A DNA stretch of 64,000 bases from Aeromicrobium endophyticum (GCF_003586285.1 NZ_QUBR01000001.1:1853373-1917372), one strand, 5' to 3'; positions 15,713 through 23,534 are shown, counted from the stretch's first letter. Notes: generated by a model from the letters alone, not told the origin. Program-made: numbers and translations.

Positions 15713-16597
15713 TGCTGACCGTCCGGCCTACGTGTCGGCCAGGAAGCCGTAATCTACGTCGTCTCGTAGAACGTCGTCGGACCCGTCAGCAGGTAGTCGT
15801 GACTCTCTGTGTGCCGACGCGCGGGGCCCGACGCGATCGCCGCGCTTCTGCGCACGCAAGGGTTTGACTCTGTTGACACGGACGGAGTCGCATCGTTCGG
15901 CGGCTGGCCTCGAACTCGGTCGTGCGGTACTCGAAGTGGCGTTCACCCGGGTAACAGGTCAGGTAGAACACATGGTCTGGCGACGGCTGGGTCTGCTGCT
16001 CGACGACGACAATGTCGAGCTCGGGAACAATTTGGTGAGCACTGCGAGCTAGTGGGCGCCCCTTGTCCAGATTTCTTCTCGAACTCGGCTCGTCCGGGCG
16101 TGGCCTCGGCGGCGGCCCTGGGGGCGGTAAGCCATGAGCGGCCGAGGAGGCGGCGTCACGACAGACCATCTCCCGTCGGTCGACCGATCGCGTGAACTGA
16201 GTAGTGGGCACAAGGGGCGCCTGCAACGGCCCGCTCGCGGGAAGGTGCCGGAGTCTGGGATACGCCCGTTCCAGGCTCCGCGCCATCACGTTCCCGGGCT
16301 TGCGCCTCGCGGCGTTCTGTAGAGGCCGGGACAGCCGTTCCCGGTACGCACTGCAATGCCAGTGGTTAGATCGCGTTACTGCAGGTTAGAACAATTGTCC
16401 CCATGTCCCAGAGGCCCGGGCGTGACGGCGGTGATCCGGAGAACCTCCACCGTGCCCTCCAGCGAGTATCGCAGAGCGGTCCGGAGACCCCGGTGCTGCC
16501 TCGGGGGAGTGCACGCGCTGTTCACGAACTGACCGGGCGGAGTCGCTGGCCGCGTGCGACGGTGGACGGGTCCCTCACATCCAGCACCAGGAGCGTC
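15713..16597. other. 885-bp gap without a convincing gene
   Basis: No frame has both a ribosome site and family features. A minus-strand stretch, about 15890-16035, reads like real coding (VVVEQQTQPSPDHVFYLTCY and PGERHFEYRTTEFE, with GC-rich third positions) but lacks a credible start or fold, so it may be a decayed gene end. A 12-bp inverted repeat (16055-16066 with 16210-16221) and short GGTTAGA direct repeats near 16364-16389 are the only other structure seen. The gap separates the catabolic genes from the next group. Confidence 0.5.
16055..16221. repeat. 12-bp inverted repeat pair 143 bases apart
   Basis: GGCGCCCCTTGT at 16055-16066 is the exact reverse complement of ACAAGGGGCGCC at 16210-16221; each copy is preceded by AGTGGGC or a base-shifted overlap of it. 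This could be the ends of a vanished small mobile element or a chance pairing; no flanking target duplication is visible. Confidence 0.4.
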
Positions 16598-17026
16598 ATG
16601 CCCGTCGCCGTGAACGACTACAACCACGTCCGTCTGACCGTCCGCGACATCGAGGTCTCGCGCGCCTTCTACGACTCCGTGTTCGACTTCGACGTGGCCT
16701 TCGAGCTGCCGCCGAACCCCGACGAGGCCACGAAGGATGCGCTCGCCTTCCTGTTCGGCGGCGTCATCTACAGCTTCGGCGGCGGCCTGCTCGGCCTGCG
16801 TCCGGTCGCGCCCGGCGGCGACCACTTCGACGAGGACCGCACGGGCCTCGACCACGTCAGCTTCTCGGTCGCCGACGTCGCGGCCCTGGAGCACGCCGTG
16901 ACGGTGCTCGACGACCTCGGCATCGCGCACGAGGGCATCAAGGACCTCGGCGAGGCGGGCACGGCGATCCTGGAGTTCCGCGATCCCGACAACATCGCCC
17001 TCGAGCTGAGCGCCCCCACCGGCTGA
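16598..17026 (+). CDS. VOC family protein
   Basis: 142 residues: a single glyoxalase-like domain. VNDYNHVRLTVRDIEVSRAFYDSVFDF gives the first His, GLDHVSFSV the second and ILEFRDPDNIALEL the terminal Glu, so a metal site is likely. The start is the ATG at 16598 preceded by AGGAG; the frame runs 65 codons further up without features. It converges on the sensor kinase gene with a 13-base gap. Possible roles run from lyase to antibiotic-binding protein; none can be chosen from sequence. Confidence 0.8.
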   Translation: MPVAVNDYNHVRLTVRDIEVSRAFYDSVFDFDVAFELPPNPDEATKDALAFLFGGVIYSFGGGLLGLRPVAPGGDHFDEDRTGLDHVSFSVADVAALEHAVTVLDDLGIAHEGIKDLGEAGTAILEFRDPDNIALELSAPTG

Positions 17027-17039
17027 TCGGCGGCGTGGC

Positions 17040-18275
17040 TCAGCTCTCGACGCGGCGGCGCGGCCACGGCAGGGCCAGCACCAGCACCGTGTGCGCGATG
17101 TCCTCGACACCGACGAAGCCACCGATCGACTCGGCCTGGTTGGCCGCGGAGGTGAGCTGCTGACCCGCGTCGGCGCGCACGATGCCGGTCGCGAGGGTGC
17201 GGTCGCTCTCGTCGGCGACCCGGATGCGTGCATGCGTGCTGAACCTGGCGGCGTCGATCGTGACGGTGCCCTCGCCGTGCTGCAGGGCGCGTTCGACCAG
17301 GACGTCGAGGATCTGGTCGACCGACGCCCGGTGCAGCGGCAGCGCGATGGCGTCTGACCCGCCGGCCACGACGGAGCGTCCCAGCGCAGCCCCTCGATCG
17401 GACCACCGGGAGGCGGCATCGCCGACGAGCTCGCCGACATCGGTCTGCGTGACGTTGCCGAGGTGACCACGCGCGCCCTGCTCGAGCAGCGAGCTGATGA
17501 CACCGCTCAGCCGATCGACCTCGGTCAGGCTGTGCTGCAGCTCGGCGGCGACGTCGGGCGGCGTCTGTGGCCACAGGGTGAGGTCCTCGAGCGACAGGCG
17601 CAGCGCGGTGATGGGGGTGCGCAGCTCGTGCGAGGCGACGACGGCCAGCTCGCGCTCGCGCTCGACGAGGCTGCCGAGCTGCGAGGCCGCTCGACGCAGG
17701 GCGTTGCCGAGCTCTTCGGCCTCCTTGATCGACGAGTGGTGCACCTCGACGTCGAAATGCCCGTCGCCGATGCGGGTGGCGTCGTCGGCGAGGCGACGGA
17801 ACGGGTGCGCGAGCCGCCGGGCGAGCAGCGAGCCGATGACGGCCGCGACGACGGCGAGGGCCAAGGCCAGCAGCACGAGCGGCAGCAGCGCCCCGGACAC
17901 GCGGTCGGACTGCACCGACGCAGCCTCGGCCACCGTCACGCGGCCGCCGCCCTGCACGCTCCTGCTGGCGCGGAGGTCGCCGTCCTCGGTGCCCGTGACC
18001 GACGCGGCGCCTCCCGACGTGCGCCGGCCGTCGGCGTCGACGAAGGTGACGCGACGGTCGTCGCCGGCCAGCGCGGCGAGAAAGGCCCCGCTGACGGGTT
18101 CGGGTCCGTCCTGGCGGGCGCCGATCGCCACGGCCGAGGCGTCGGCCGACTGCGCGACGCTTCCGCGCTGCTGCTCGCGGACGAGGTCGGCGGTCGAGTA
18201 GGCGCGGACGACGCCGAACACCACGAGGATGCCGACCGTCACCGACATCAGCGTCACGACCAGACGTTCACGCAT
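17040..18275 (-). CDS. membrane sensor histidine kinase with degenerate catalytic domain
   Basis: 411 residues. One helix at residues 5-26, an extracytoplasmic sensor of about 110 residues, a second helix (LLPLVLLALALAVVAAVIGSLL), a HAMP linker and the HisKA box VASHELRTPITALRL with the phospho-accepting His. The ATPase part is unusual: the N-box reads LVERALQHG without the Asn, the G1 box reads VADESDRTL without DxGxG, and no GxGxGL box is seen. It may not bind ATP normally. Start overlaps the response regulator by 8 bases. It ends the Ig-protein operon and probably senses something in or outside the envelope. Confidence 0.82.
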   Translation of the reverse strand: MRERLVVTLMSVTVGILVVFGVVRAYSTADLVREQQRGSVAQSADASAVAIGARQDGPEPVSGAFLAALAGDDRRVTFVDADGRRTSGGAASVTGTEDGDLRASRSVQGGGRVTVAEAASVQSDRVSGALLPLVLLALALAVVAAVIGSLLARRLAHPFRRLADDATRIGDGHFDVEVHHSSIKEAEELGNALRRAASQLGSLVERERELAVVASHELRTPITALRLSLEDLTLWPQTPPDVAAELQHSLTEVDRLSGVISSLLEQGARGHLGNVTQTDVGELVGDAASRWSDRGAALGRSVVAGGSDAIALPLHRASVDQILDVLVERALQHGEGTVTIDAARFSTHARIRVADESDRTLATGIVRADAGQQLTSAANQAESIGGFVGVEDIAHTVLVLALPWPRRRVES

Positions 18276-19008
18276 CCGTGGTGTCGCTCTCCAACCTGAA
18301 CCCGACGCCGCGGACCGTCACGATCCGCACGGGGGCGGCGCTGTCCTCGAGCTTCTGGCGCAGTCGCCCGATCGTCGTGTCGAGCGTCTTGGTGGAGCCG
18401 AACCAGTTCTCGTCCCACACGTCGTCCATGACGCGCTCCCGCGTGAAGACCGCGCCGGCGCTGGAGTGCAGCAGCGCCAGGACGTCGAACTCCTTGGCGG
18501 TCAGCACGAGCTCGGCGGTGCCGATCCAGACGCGGCGTGCCTCGGTGTCGACCGTGAGGCCGTCGGCGGGCGGTGCCGCGGCGGGAGCGGCCGGAGCCGG
18601 AGCCGCCGCGGCCGGGGCGGCATCGGTGGCCGGGGTGGCGGGTGTGGCGCGACGCAGCAGGGCCCGCGTGCGTGCCAGCAGCTCGGCGAGGCCGAAGGGC
18701 TTGGCGAGGTAGTCGTCGGCACCGACGTCGAGCCCCACGACCCGGTCGAGCTCTCCGCCGCGAGCGGTGAGGATCAGCACGCCGCCGACGTATCCGTTGG
18801 CGCGGATGCGGCGACACACCTCGAGGCCGTCGACGTCGGGCAGGCCGAGGTCGAGCAGCACCAGGTCGACGCCGCCGGTCTGGACGCGATCGACGGCCGG
18901 GAGCCCGGCAGCGACCCGCTCGACGACGTAGTCCTCCCGTTCCAGCGTGCGGATGAGGGGCGCGGCGATCTGGTCGTCGTCCTCGACGAGCAGCACGAGG
19001 TGGGGCAT
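18268..19008 (-). CDS. OmpR-family response regulator
   Basis: 246 residues. Receiver domain with acidic pair (VEDDDQ), phospho-acceptor Asp (LVLLDLGLPDVDG), Thr (LTARG) and Lys (AKPFG); then an Ala/Pro-rich linker of about 30 residues, much longer than usual; then a winged helix (LTAKEFDVLALL...GSTKTLDTTIGRLRQKL...VRGVGFRLE). The start is ATG 19006-19008, one base after the upstream TGA, which suits reinitiation; ATG at 19020 is an alternative. It should bind the 11-bp direct repeats found before the Ig-protein and both TasA-like genes and thereby control its own operon. Confidence 0.87.
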   Translation of the reverse strand: MPHLVLLVEDDDQIAAPLIRTLEREDYVVERVAAGLPAVDRVQTGGVDLVLLDLGLPDVDGLEVCRRIRANGYVGGVLILTARGGELDRVVGLDVGADDYLAKPFGLAELLARTRALLRRATPATPATDAAPAAAAPAPAAPAAAPPADGLTVDTEARRVWIGTAELVLTAKEFDVLALLHSSAGAVFTRERVMDDVWDENWFGSTKTLDTTIGRLRQKLEDSAAPVRIVTVRGVGFRLESDTTDA

Positions 19009-19009
19009 C

Positions 19010-19402
19010 TCATGAAGCATACGGTGATCCGAGGTCGGCGTCGGCGGGTCGATCACGGCGGTCGGCCGCGAGCAGACCCATGACGATGCAGGACAGGGCG
19101 AGCGTCACGATCGCCGAGATCCCGACGGGGTGGTGAGGTTGTCCCGGCACGCCGGCCAGCGCCGTCAGCACCACGCTGGCGGCGCACAGCAGCGACAGCG
19201 CCAGCGCGCTCATCCGTGCCTCGAGGTCGTGGTCGCGGTGCAGCTTGACGGTCGTCGCCGCCACGAGCACCAGCACCGTCAGCAGCAGGACGTCGACGTA
19301 CGAGCGGTGGTGGGCCAGGACCAGCCGGGCGAGCAGCGTCAGCGACAGCAGGGTCATCGCGATGGTGGCGAGCCGCTGGCAGCGGTCGTGGTGGCCGGCC
19401 AT
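19010..19402 (-). CDS. small integral membrane protein, four helices
   Basis: 130 residues with four predicted membrane helices (about 10-30, 36-51, 62-84 and 92-112) separated by short charged loops, and a hydrophilic C-terminus (DRRDRPADADLG). ATG 19400-19402 overlaps the stop of the Ig-like protein by one base (TGATG), and its own stop is one base from the response regulator start, so it belongs to that operon. I recognise no family. A partner of the sensor kinase or of secretion is possible. Confidence 0.72.
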   Translation of the reverse strand: MAGHHDRCQRLATIAMTLLSLTLLARLVLAHHRSYVDVLLLTVLVLVAATTVKLHRDHDLEARMSALALSLLCAASVVLTALAGVPGQPHHPVGISAIVTLALSCIVMGLLAADRRDRPADADLGSPYAS

Positions 19403-21201
19403 CAGAAGTCCACGTCCAGGGGGCCGGACTCGGTGACGGCCGCGGTGCTGATCGGGTTGCCGGCGAGGTCGACGATCGTCGAGGCCGGACGCCACACCAT
19501 CGCGGCCGGCGTGGAGTTCTGGATGCCGCTGGCCGACAGGACCTTCATCGTCACGACCGTGCGGGGGACGCCGTCGACCGTGACCGTGGCGGCCGTGATC
19601 GACACGTCGCTCGTGGCGTCGAACAGGAAGGTGTAGTCGGCGCCGAGGTCGACGGTGCCGAGACGGAGACCGGTCGGGGCGGTGACGTCGAGCGTGTCCG
19701 GGCCGAAGAACACCGCGCGCACCCGCATCGTGCCGGACGTCGCCGCGCCGGACCAGCCGCTGTAGATCGAGCTGAGGTCCATCTGCTTGCTGAACGTGTA
19801 GACCACCGTGTCGCCGGCGTCGATCTTGCCCTCGATGCCGCCGTTGGTCGTCTGGATGTCGACGCCCTTGCCGGGCGTCTTGTCGACGATGCGGTTGGTG
19901 ACGACCGTCGACGTGGCGACGATGCCGTCGGTGGTGGTCGCGACGGCCCGCAGGTCGTACGTGCCCTCGGCGACCTGTGTGGTGTCGAACGTGCAGGAGT
20001 ACGGCGAGGAGGTGTCGGTGCAGATGTCGACCCAGCTGTTGGCACCGGCGACCGAGCGCTGGATCTTGACCGAGGCGATCGTGCCCGTCGAGGTCGCGGT
20101 CGCTGCCAGCACCGTTCCGTTGCGCAGGTACGTGCTCGGCGGCGTCAGCGTCACCGATGCCGTCGTGTTCTGCACGGTGCGGTTGGCGACGGTCGCCGAC
20201 GTCGCGGTGTTGCCGGCCTTGTCGGTGGCGACGGCGCGGAAGGAGTAGGTGCCGTTGGGGAGCGTCGCGGTGTCGACCGAGCAGGAGTACGGCGCCGTCG
20301 TGACGGTGCACAGGTCGCTCCAGCTGCCGCCGGTCGACGACTGGATGACGACCGTGGCGATGCCCGAGTGCGTGTCGTTGGCGGTGGCCGTGAACGTCTT
20401 GGTGCCCTTCAGCGGCGTGCCCGGGTCGGTCATCGTCACGGTGGGGGCGAGGTTGTCGATGACGACCTTGCTGACGACGGCCGAGGTGTAGGTGGTGCTG
20501 CCGGCGACTGCGACCGAGCGCAGGTCGTAGGTGCCGTTGGCGAGGGTCGCGGTGTTGACCGAGCAGGTGAAGGGCGAGGCCGCCGCGGTGCACAGCGTGG
20601 TCCAGGTCGTGGTGCCCGTCGGTGCGTACTCCACGCGGACCGTCGGCGTGAGGCCGGCGGCGCCGCTCACGGTGGTCGTGGTGGTGACGGAGCCGCGCAG
20701 GAGGTCGCCGGGCCGGGCCAGCACCACCGTGACGTTGTTGGCGACGGTGGCCGAGACGACCGCGGACGTGGTGGAGTTGGCGGCCCGGTCGACCGCGATC
20801 GCGCGCAGGTCGTAGGCGCCGTCGGTGACCTGCGTGGTGTCCCAGTCGCAGGTGTAGGGCGACGATGAGGTGGTGCACACGCTCGTCCAGTCGGAGGTGC
20901 CGGCTGCGGTGCGCTGGATGGTGACGCTCGCGACGCCCGAGCCGGCGTCGGACGCCGTGGCGGTGATGGTGTCGGTGCCCTTCAGCGGCGAGCCGGGGGC
21001 GGTCACCGCGACGGTGGGGGCGACCCAGTCGGCGGCCGCGCTGACGCTGCCGGTGGCTCCGGTCCGCGCGACGAACGAGGCCGACGACGACCCGGTGAGG
21101 GCGACGGCCGCGACGATGAGCACCAGGCCCACGAGCGCCGACAGCAGCCGGCGGTTCGTCGGCGCTGCCGCGTCGCGGTGGCGGGGGGTCGTCGAGCTCA
21201 T
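19402..21201 (-). CDS. secreted Ig-like repeat protein with SipW-type signal
   Basis: 599 residues. An Arg-containing start and a hydrophobic helix (LLSALVGLVLIVAAVALT) run into SSSASFVARTGATG, resembling signal peptides cut by SipW-type peptidases. Four Ig-like beta repeats of about 95 residues follow (from near residues 68, 165, 260 and 352), each with the PGxxLxG start, a C-x8-C pair such as CTTSSSPYTC, and a G(T/A)Y(D/S)(L/F)R motif. The C-terminal 150 residues form a different beta domain. Probably a surface or matrix adhesin. Start ATG 21199-21201 lies six bases from TACCTT, so the mRNA is likely leaderless. Confidence 0.82.
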   Translation of the reverse strand: MSSTTPRHRDAAAPTNRRLLSALVGLVLIVAAVALTGSSSASFVARTGATGSVSAAADWVAPTVAVTAPGSPLKGTDTITATASDAGSGVASVTIQRTAAGTSDWTSVCTTSSSPYTCDWDTTQVTDGAYDLRAIAVDRAANSTTSAVVSATVANNVTVVLARPGDLLRGSVTTTTTVSGAAGLTPTVRVEYAPTGTTTWTTLCTAAASPFTCSVNTATLANGTYDLRSVAVAGSTTYTSAVVSKVVIDNLAPTVTMTDPGTPLKGTKTFTATANDTHSGIATVVIQSSTGGSWSDLCTVTTAPYSCSVDTATLPNGTYSFRAVATDKAGNTATSATVANRTVQNTTASVTLTPPSTYLRNGTVLAATATSTGTIASVKIQRSVAGANSWVDICTDTSSPYSCTFDTTQVAEGTYDLRAVATTTDGIVATSTVVTNRIVDKTPGKGVDIQTTNGGIEGKIDAGDTVVYTFSKQMDLSSIYSGWSGAATSGTMRVRAVFFGPDTLDVTAPTGLRLGTVDLGADYTFLFDATSDVSITAATVTVDGVPRTVVTMKVLSASGIQNSTPAAMVWRPASTIVDLAGNPISTAAVTESGPLDVDF

Positions 21202-21207
21202 GTATCC

Positions 21208-21251
21208 AAGGTAGGGAGAGCCGATCCACGCGATCTCCACACGATCTCCCC
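21208..21251 (-). promoter_or_regulatory. promoter with three 11-bp direct repeats (Ig-protein operon)
   Basis: On the minus strand three head-to-tail 11-mers, GGGGAGATCGT (21241-21251), GTGGAGATCGC (21230-21240) and GTGGATCGGCT (21219-21229), stop 5 bp before a TACCTT -10 box (21208-21213), itself 6 bases from the ATG. This is OmpR/PhoB-type geometry. Confidence 0.7.
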
Positions 21252-21306
21252 GTCTGTTCCACAACTCGCGAACGTCCGTGGCGTCCGCACGCGCCGGGAA
21301 TGCAGA

Positions 21307-21339
21307 GGTGCCGCCGACCCGGGGGAGGTCGGCGGCACC
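21307..21339 (-). terminator. terminator after the first TasA-like gene
   Basis: Perfect 13-bp stem (21307-21319 with 21327-21339) around a 7-base loop, 35 bases past the stop codon of the minus-strand gene at 21374 and before the repeats of the next promoter. Confidence 0.78.
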
Positions 21340-21373
21340 GTCTGCGCCGGTCCCGAGGGCCGGCAGGTCTGGA

Positions 21374-21901
21374 TTACTGGTTGGTGGTGGTGGCGTCGGC
21401 CTGGACCGAGTCCCACTGGAAGGCGGCCGTGGCGGTCTTGCCCTGGTCGGTGTTCGGGGTGGTCGGGTCGAGCTTGACGCTGAACGTGTAGTCGTTGGCC
21501 ACGCCCGGCGCGACGAGGCCGAGGTCGTTCTTGGCGCCGTCCACGAGCCCGCCGAAGGTGCCGGTGTAGACGACCTTGTTGGTCGTGGTGTTCGTGATCG
21601 TCAGCGACAGGTTCGCGGCGGTGAACGTGTTGGTGGAGGAGGTCTCGGTCAGCGAGAAGGTGGCGGGCAGGCTGCCGGTGTTCTTGATGGTGAGGCTGCC
21701 GTTGACGACGTCGCCGGGCTTGATGTTGGTCAGGTTGAAGACCGCAGCGTTGGCCTTGGAGTTGCTCTGGGTCAGCGTGCCGGAGGTGACCGAGCTGATG
21801 GTGTTGGCGCTGGTGGAGGTGAAGGTGGCTCCCGAGCCGACCGCGATGGCGCCGGCGGCGACGAGGGTGGCGAGGGGGAGGAGGATCTTCTTGGTCTTCA
21901 T
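21374..21901 (-). CDS. TasA/camelysin-like secreted protein (copy 1)
   Basis: 175 residues. A short Lys-rich start (MKTKKILLPL) and hydrophobic helix lead to GSGATFTSTSANT, the SipW-dependent signal pattern. The body is all-beta with IKPGDVVNGSLTIKNTGSLPATFSL, typical of the TasA/CalY (camelysin) family whose members assemble into surface fibres in Bacillus; the C-terminus is AAFQWDSVQADATTTNQ. It has no metallopeptidase HExxH, so a structural role is more likely than proteolysis. It has its own repeat-bearing promoter and terminator, and is a near twin of the gene at 22872-23399. Confidence 0.83.
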   Translation of the reverse strand: MKTKKILLPLATLVAAGAIAVGSGATFTSTSANTISSVTSGTLTQSNSKANAAVFNLTNIKPGDVVNGSLTIKNTGSLPATFSLTETSSTNTFTAANLSLTITNTTTNKVVYTGTFGGLVDGAKNDLGLVAPGVANDYTFSVKLDPTTPNTDQGKTATAAFQWDSVQADATTTNQ

Positions 21902-22036
21902 GGTGGGGCCCTTCGGGTGGTGGGCCGTGGGGCCCGGTGTGGTGTGGAGGAGGTCTGTGGCCGGGAGTGCTCCGCGGCTTGTGACACCAACTTATGGAGC
22001 CGAGATCCACGCGATCTCCCCACGACGTCCCCACGA
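21635..22036. repeat. about 400-bp near-identical duplication, copy A
   Basis: These 402 bases, covering the 5' half of the TasA-like gene and all of its upstream region, match 23133-23534 with four differences that I count by eye. The match stops abruptly inside the 11-bp repeat array at 22036. The very 3' ends of the two genes (about 21374-21426 and 22872-22924) are also nearly identical, while the middle of the coding regions has diverged. Confidence 0.85.
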
Positions 22037-22043
22037 AGTACAC
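21989..22043 (-). promoter_or_regulatory. promoter with 11-bp direct repeats (TasA-like copy 1)
   Basis: Minus-strand units GTGGATCTCGG (22000-22010), GGGGAGATCGC (22011-22021) and GGGGACGTCGT (22022-22032), plus a decayed fourth (22033-22043), end 5 bp from TAAGTT (21989-21994). The leader of about 80 bases contains GGGCCC blocks able to pair around the ribosome site, so translation may also be controlled. Confidence 0.7.
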
Positions 22044-22073
22044 GGTTTGGTGTCGGTTCTGCGGGAGATGCGG

Positions 22074-22213
22074 GAGCGGAGAAACCGCCCTCGAGCGCGA
22101 CAACGTCCCTCGAGCGCAGCAACGCCCCGTGAGCGCAACAACGCCCCTTGAGCTGGTCGAAAGGGCCTTCCGACCAAGCTCACGGGGCGTGTGCGAGCGA
22201 AGAGCTCGAGGGG
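22074..22213. repeat. four 19-bp tandem repeats with inverted partners
   Basis: Units begin at 22074, 22093, 22112 and 22131; the consensus is GAGCGCAACAACGCCCCTC, the first copy being the most decayed. ACGCCCCGTGAGC at 22122-22134 is the reverse complement of 22178-22190, CAACGCCCC is mirrored at 22209-22217, and between them GGTCG...CGACC forms another hairpin. The block lies between sipW (ending here) and the promoter of copy 1, so a complex terminator or a small repetitive element are both possible. Confidence 0.6.
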
Positions 22214-22223
22214 CGTTGCTCCG

Positions 22224-22811
22224 TCAGGCGGTGACGAGCGCCGCGTGGCGCTTCTCGCGGCGCTCGCCGCGTGCCCCGCGCAGACCGCGGGTCAGCTCGA
22301 CGAGGCTGCCGAGGGCGATCAGCGCAGCCGGCACGCCGATGACGATCATGCGCAGCTCGCGGTCGGCCAGGCCGACGAACACCCATCCGACGTGCGGCAC
22401 GGTCGTGCGGACGACGGGCTGCGTCGCCTCGGTGAGGCTGAACTTCCACGGATCGGGATCGGGGTTGGCGTCACCCTTGGTCTGCAGCTGGCGGACGCCG
22501 GTCGGCAGGATCGTGTCGGAGATGACGCGGTGGGTGACCAGGTGGTTCGTGCCGCTGTCGGCGGGCGGCAGGTACGTGATGACGTCGCCGATCTTGACGT
22601 CCTCGACCGGCACGCGCTGCTCGAAGGCGATCGAGCCCTTCTCGAACGTCCCCGACATCGAACCGCCGGTGATGACGTAGCGCTCGAAGCCGAACAGGCT
22701 GGGGGCGAGGTAGGCGACGCCGGCCACGGTCGCCACGATCATGACGATGTTGACCAGCCACGAGCCGGCGCGCGAGGCGACGCTGCGGCGGGGACGAAGG
22801 GTGCGGCTCAT
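22224..22811 (-). CDS. sipW: signal peptidase I, SipW (ER) type
   Basis: 195 residues. After a basic start and a membrane helix (IVMIVATVAGVAYLAP) comes the catalytic Ser motif TGGSMSGTFEKGS; the general base is His (LVTHRVIS) rather than Lys, which marks the SipW/archaeal-eukaryal type; KGDANPDPDPW is the conserved Asp-containing box. A second helix near the C-terminus anchors it (MIVIGVPAALIALGSLVEL). It should remove signals from the TasA-like proteins and the Ig-repeat protein beside it. It lies 60 bases after copy 2 of tasA with a hairpin in between, so expression probably comes by read-through. Confidence 0.88.
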   Translation of the reverse strand: MSRTLRPRRSVASRAGSWLVNIVMIVATVAGVAYLAPSLFGFERYVITGGSMSGTFEKGSIAFEQRVPVEDVKIGDVITYLPPADSGTNHLVTHRVISDTILPTGVRQLQTKGDANPDPDPWKFSLTEATQPVVRTTVPHVGWVFVGLADRELRMIVIGVPAALIALGSLVELTRGLRGARGERREKRHAALVTA

Positions 22812-22841
22812 GATGTCGTCCTTTCGAGACCGGTCATCGAG

Positions 22842-22865
22842 CCGGGGTGCCGGGCGGCACCCCGG
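22842..22865 (-). terminator. hairpin between TasA-like copy 2 and sipW
   Basis: Perfect 10-bp stem CCGGGGTGCC/GGCACCCCGG around GGGC, starting 7 bases past the tasA-like stop. No separate promoter is evident for sipW, so partial read-through would give much structural protein and little peptidase. Confidence 0.7.
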
Positions 22866-22871
22866 AGGGGC

Positions 22872-23399
22872 TTACTGGTTGGTGGTGGTGGCGTCGGCCT
22901 GGACCGAGTCCCACTGGAAGGCGGCCGAGGCGGTCTTGCCCTGGTCGGTGTTGGGCGTCGTGGTGGCCAGCTTGGCGCTGAACGTGTAGACGTTCGACAC
23001 GCCGGGCTCGACGAGGCCGAGCGGGGTCTTGGTGCCGTCGACCAGGTCGCCGAACGTGCCCGACCAGACCTTCGTGCCGGTCGTGGTGTTGGTGATGTCG
23101 AGCGTCAGGTTGGCGGCGGCGAAGCCGTTGACGGAGGAGGTCTCGGTCAGCGAGAAGGTGGCGGGCAGGCTGCCGGTGTTCTTGATGGTGAGGCTGCCGT
23201 TGACGACGTCGCCGGGCTTGATGTTGGTCAGGTTGAAGACTGCGGCGTTGGCCTTGGAGTTGCTGTGCGTCAGCGTGCCGGAGGTGACCGAGCTGATGGT
23301 GTTGGCGCTGGTGGAGGTGAAGGTGGCTCCCGAGCCGACCGCGATGGCGCCGGCGGCGACGAGGGTGGCGAGGGGGAGGAGGATCTTCTTGGTCTTCAT
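22872..23399 (-). CDS. TasA/camelysin-like secreted protein (copy 2)
   Basis: 175 residues, same length as copy 1 and identical to it over about the first 85 residues apart from one position (THSNSK for TQSNSK), and in the last 20. The middle differs (NGFAAANLTLDITNTTTGTKVWSGTFGDLVDG), so the two could form mixed fibres or expose different surfaces. The SipW-type signal (MKTKKILLPL then GSGATFTSTS) is the same. It is followed by an attenuator and sipW, and preceded by four 11-bp repeats. Role as a surface fibre subunit is inferred from the family. Confidence 0.83.
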   Translation of the reverse strand: MKTKKILLPLATLVAAGAIAVGSGATFTSTSANTISSVTSGTLTHSNSKANAAVFNLTNIKPGDVVNGSLTIKNTGSLPATFSLTETSSVNGFAAANLTLDITNTTTGTKVWSGTFGDLVDGTKTPLGLVEPGVSNVYTFSAKLATTTPNTDQGKTASAAFQWDSVQADATTTNQ

Positions 23400-23534
23400 G
23401 GTGGGGCCCTTCGGGTGGTGGGCCGTGGGGCCCGGTGTGGTGTGGAGGAGGTCTGTGGCCGGGAGTGCTCCGCGGCTTGTGACACCAACTTATGGAGCCG
23501 AGATCCACGCGATCTCCCCACGACGTCCCCACGA
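23133..23534. repeat. about 400-bp near-identical duplication, copy B
   Basis: Partner of 21635-22036, offset by 1498 bases in the same orientation. Because the promoter repeats are included, both TasA-like genes received the same control region. The 1.5-kb spacing encloses sipW and one tasA-like copy, so homologous recombination between the copies could delete sipW. Confidence 0.85.

Noticed and set aside
15786-16289. Minus-strand 167-codon frame as an intact gene
   Set aside because: Only about 50 residues look protein-like; start region is low-complexity and has no ribosome site, so I list it only as a possible relic.
19403-21262. Long His/Arg-rich minus-strand frame continuous with the four-helix protein
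   Set aside because: It is the shifted frame of the Ig-repeat gene; only the last 130 codons (19010-19402) form a real protein.
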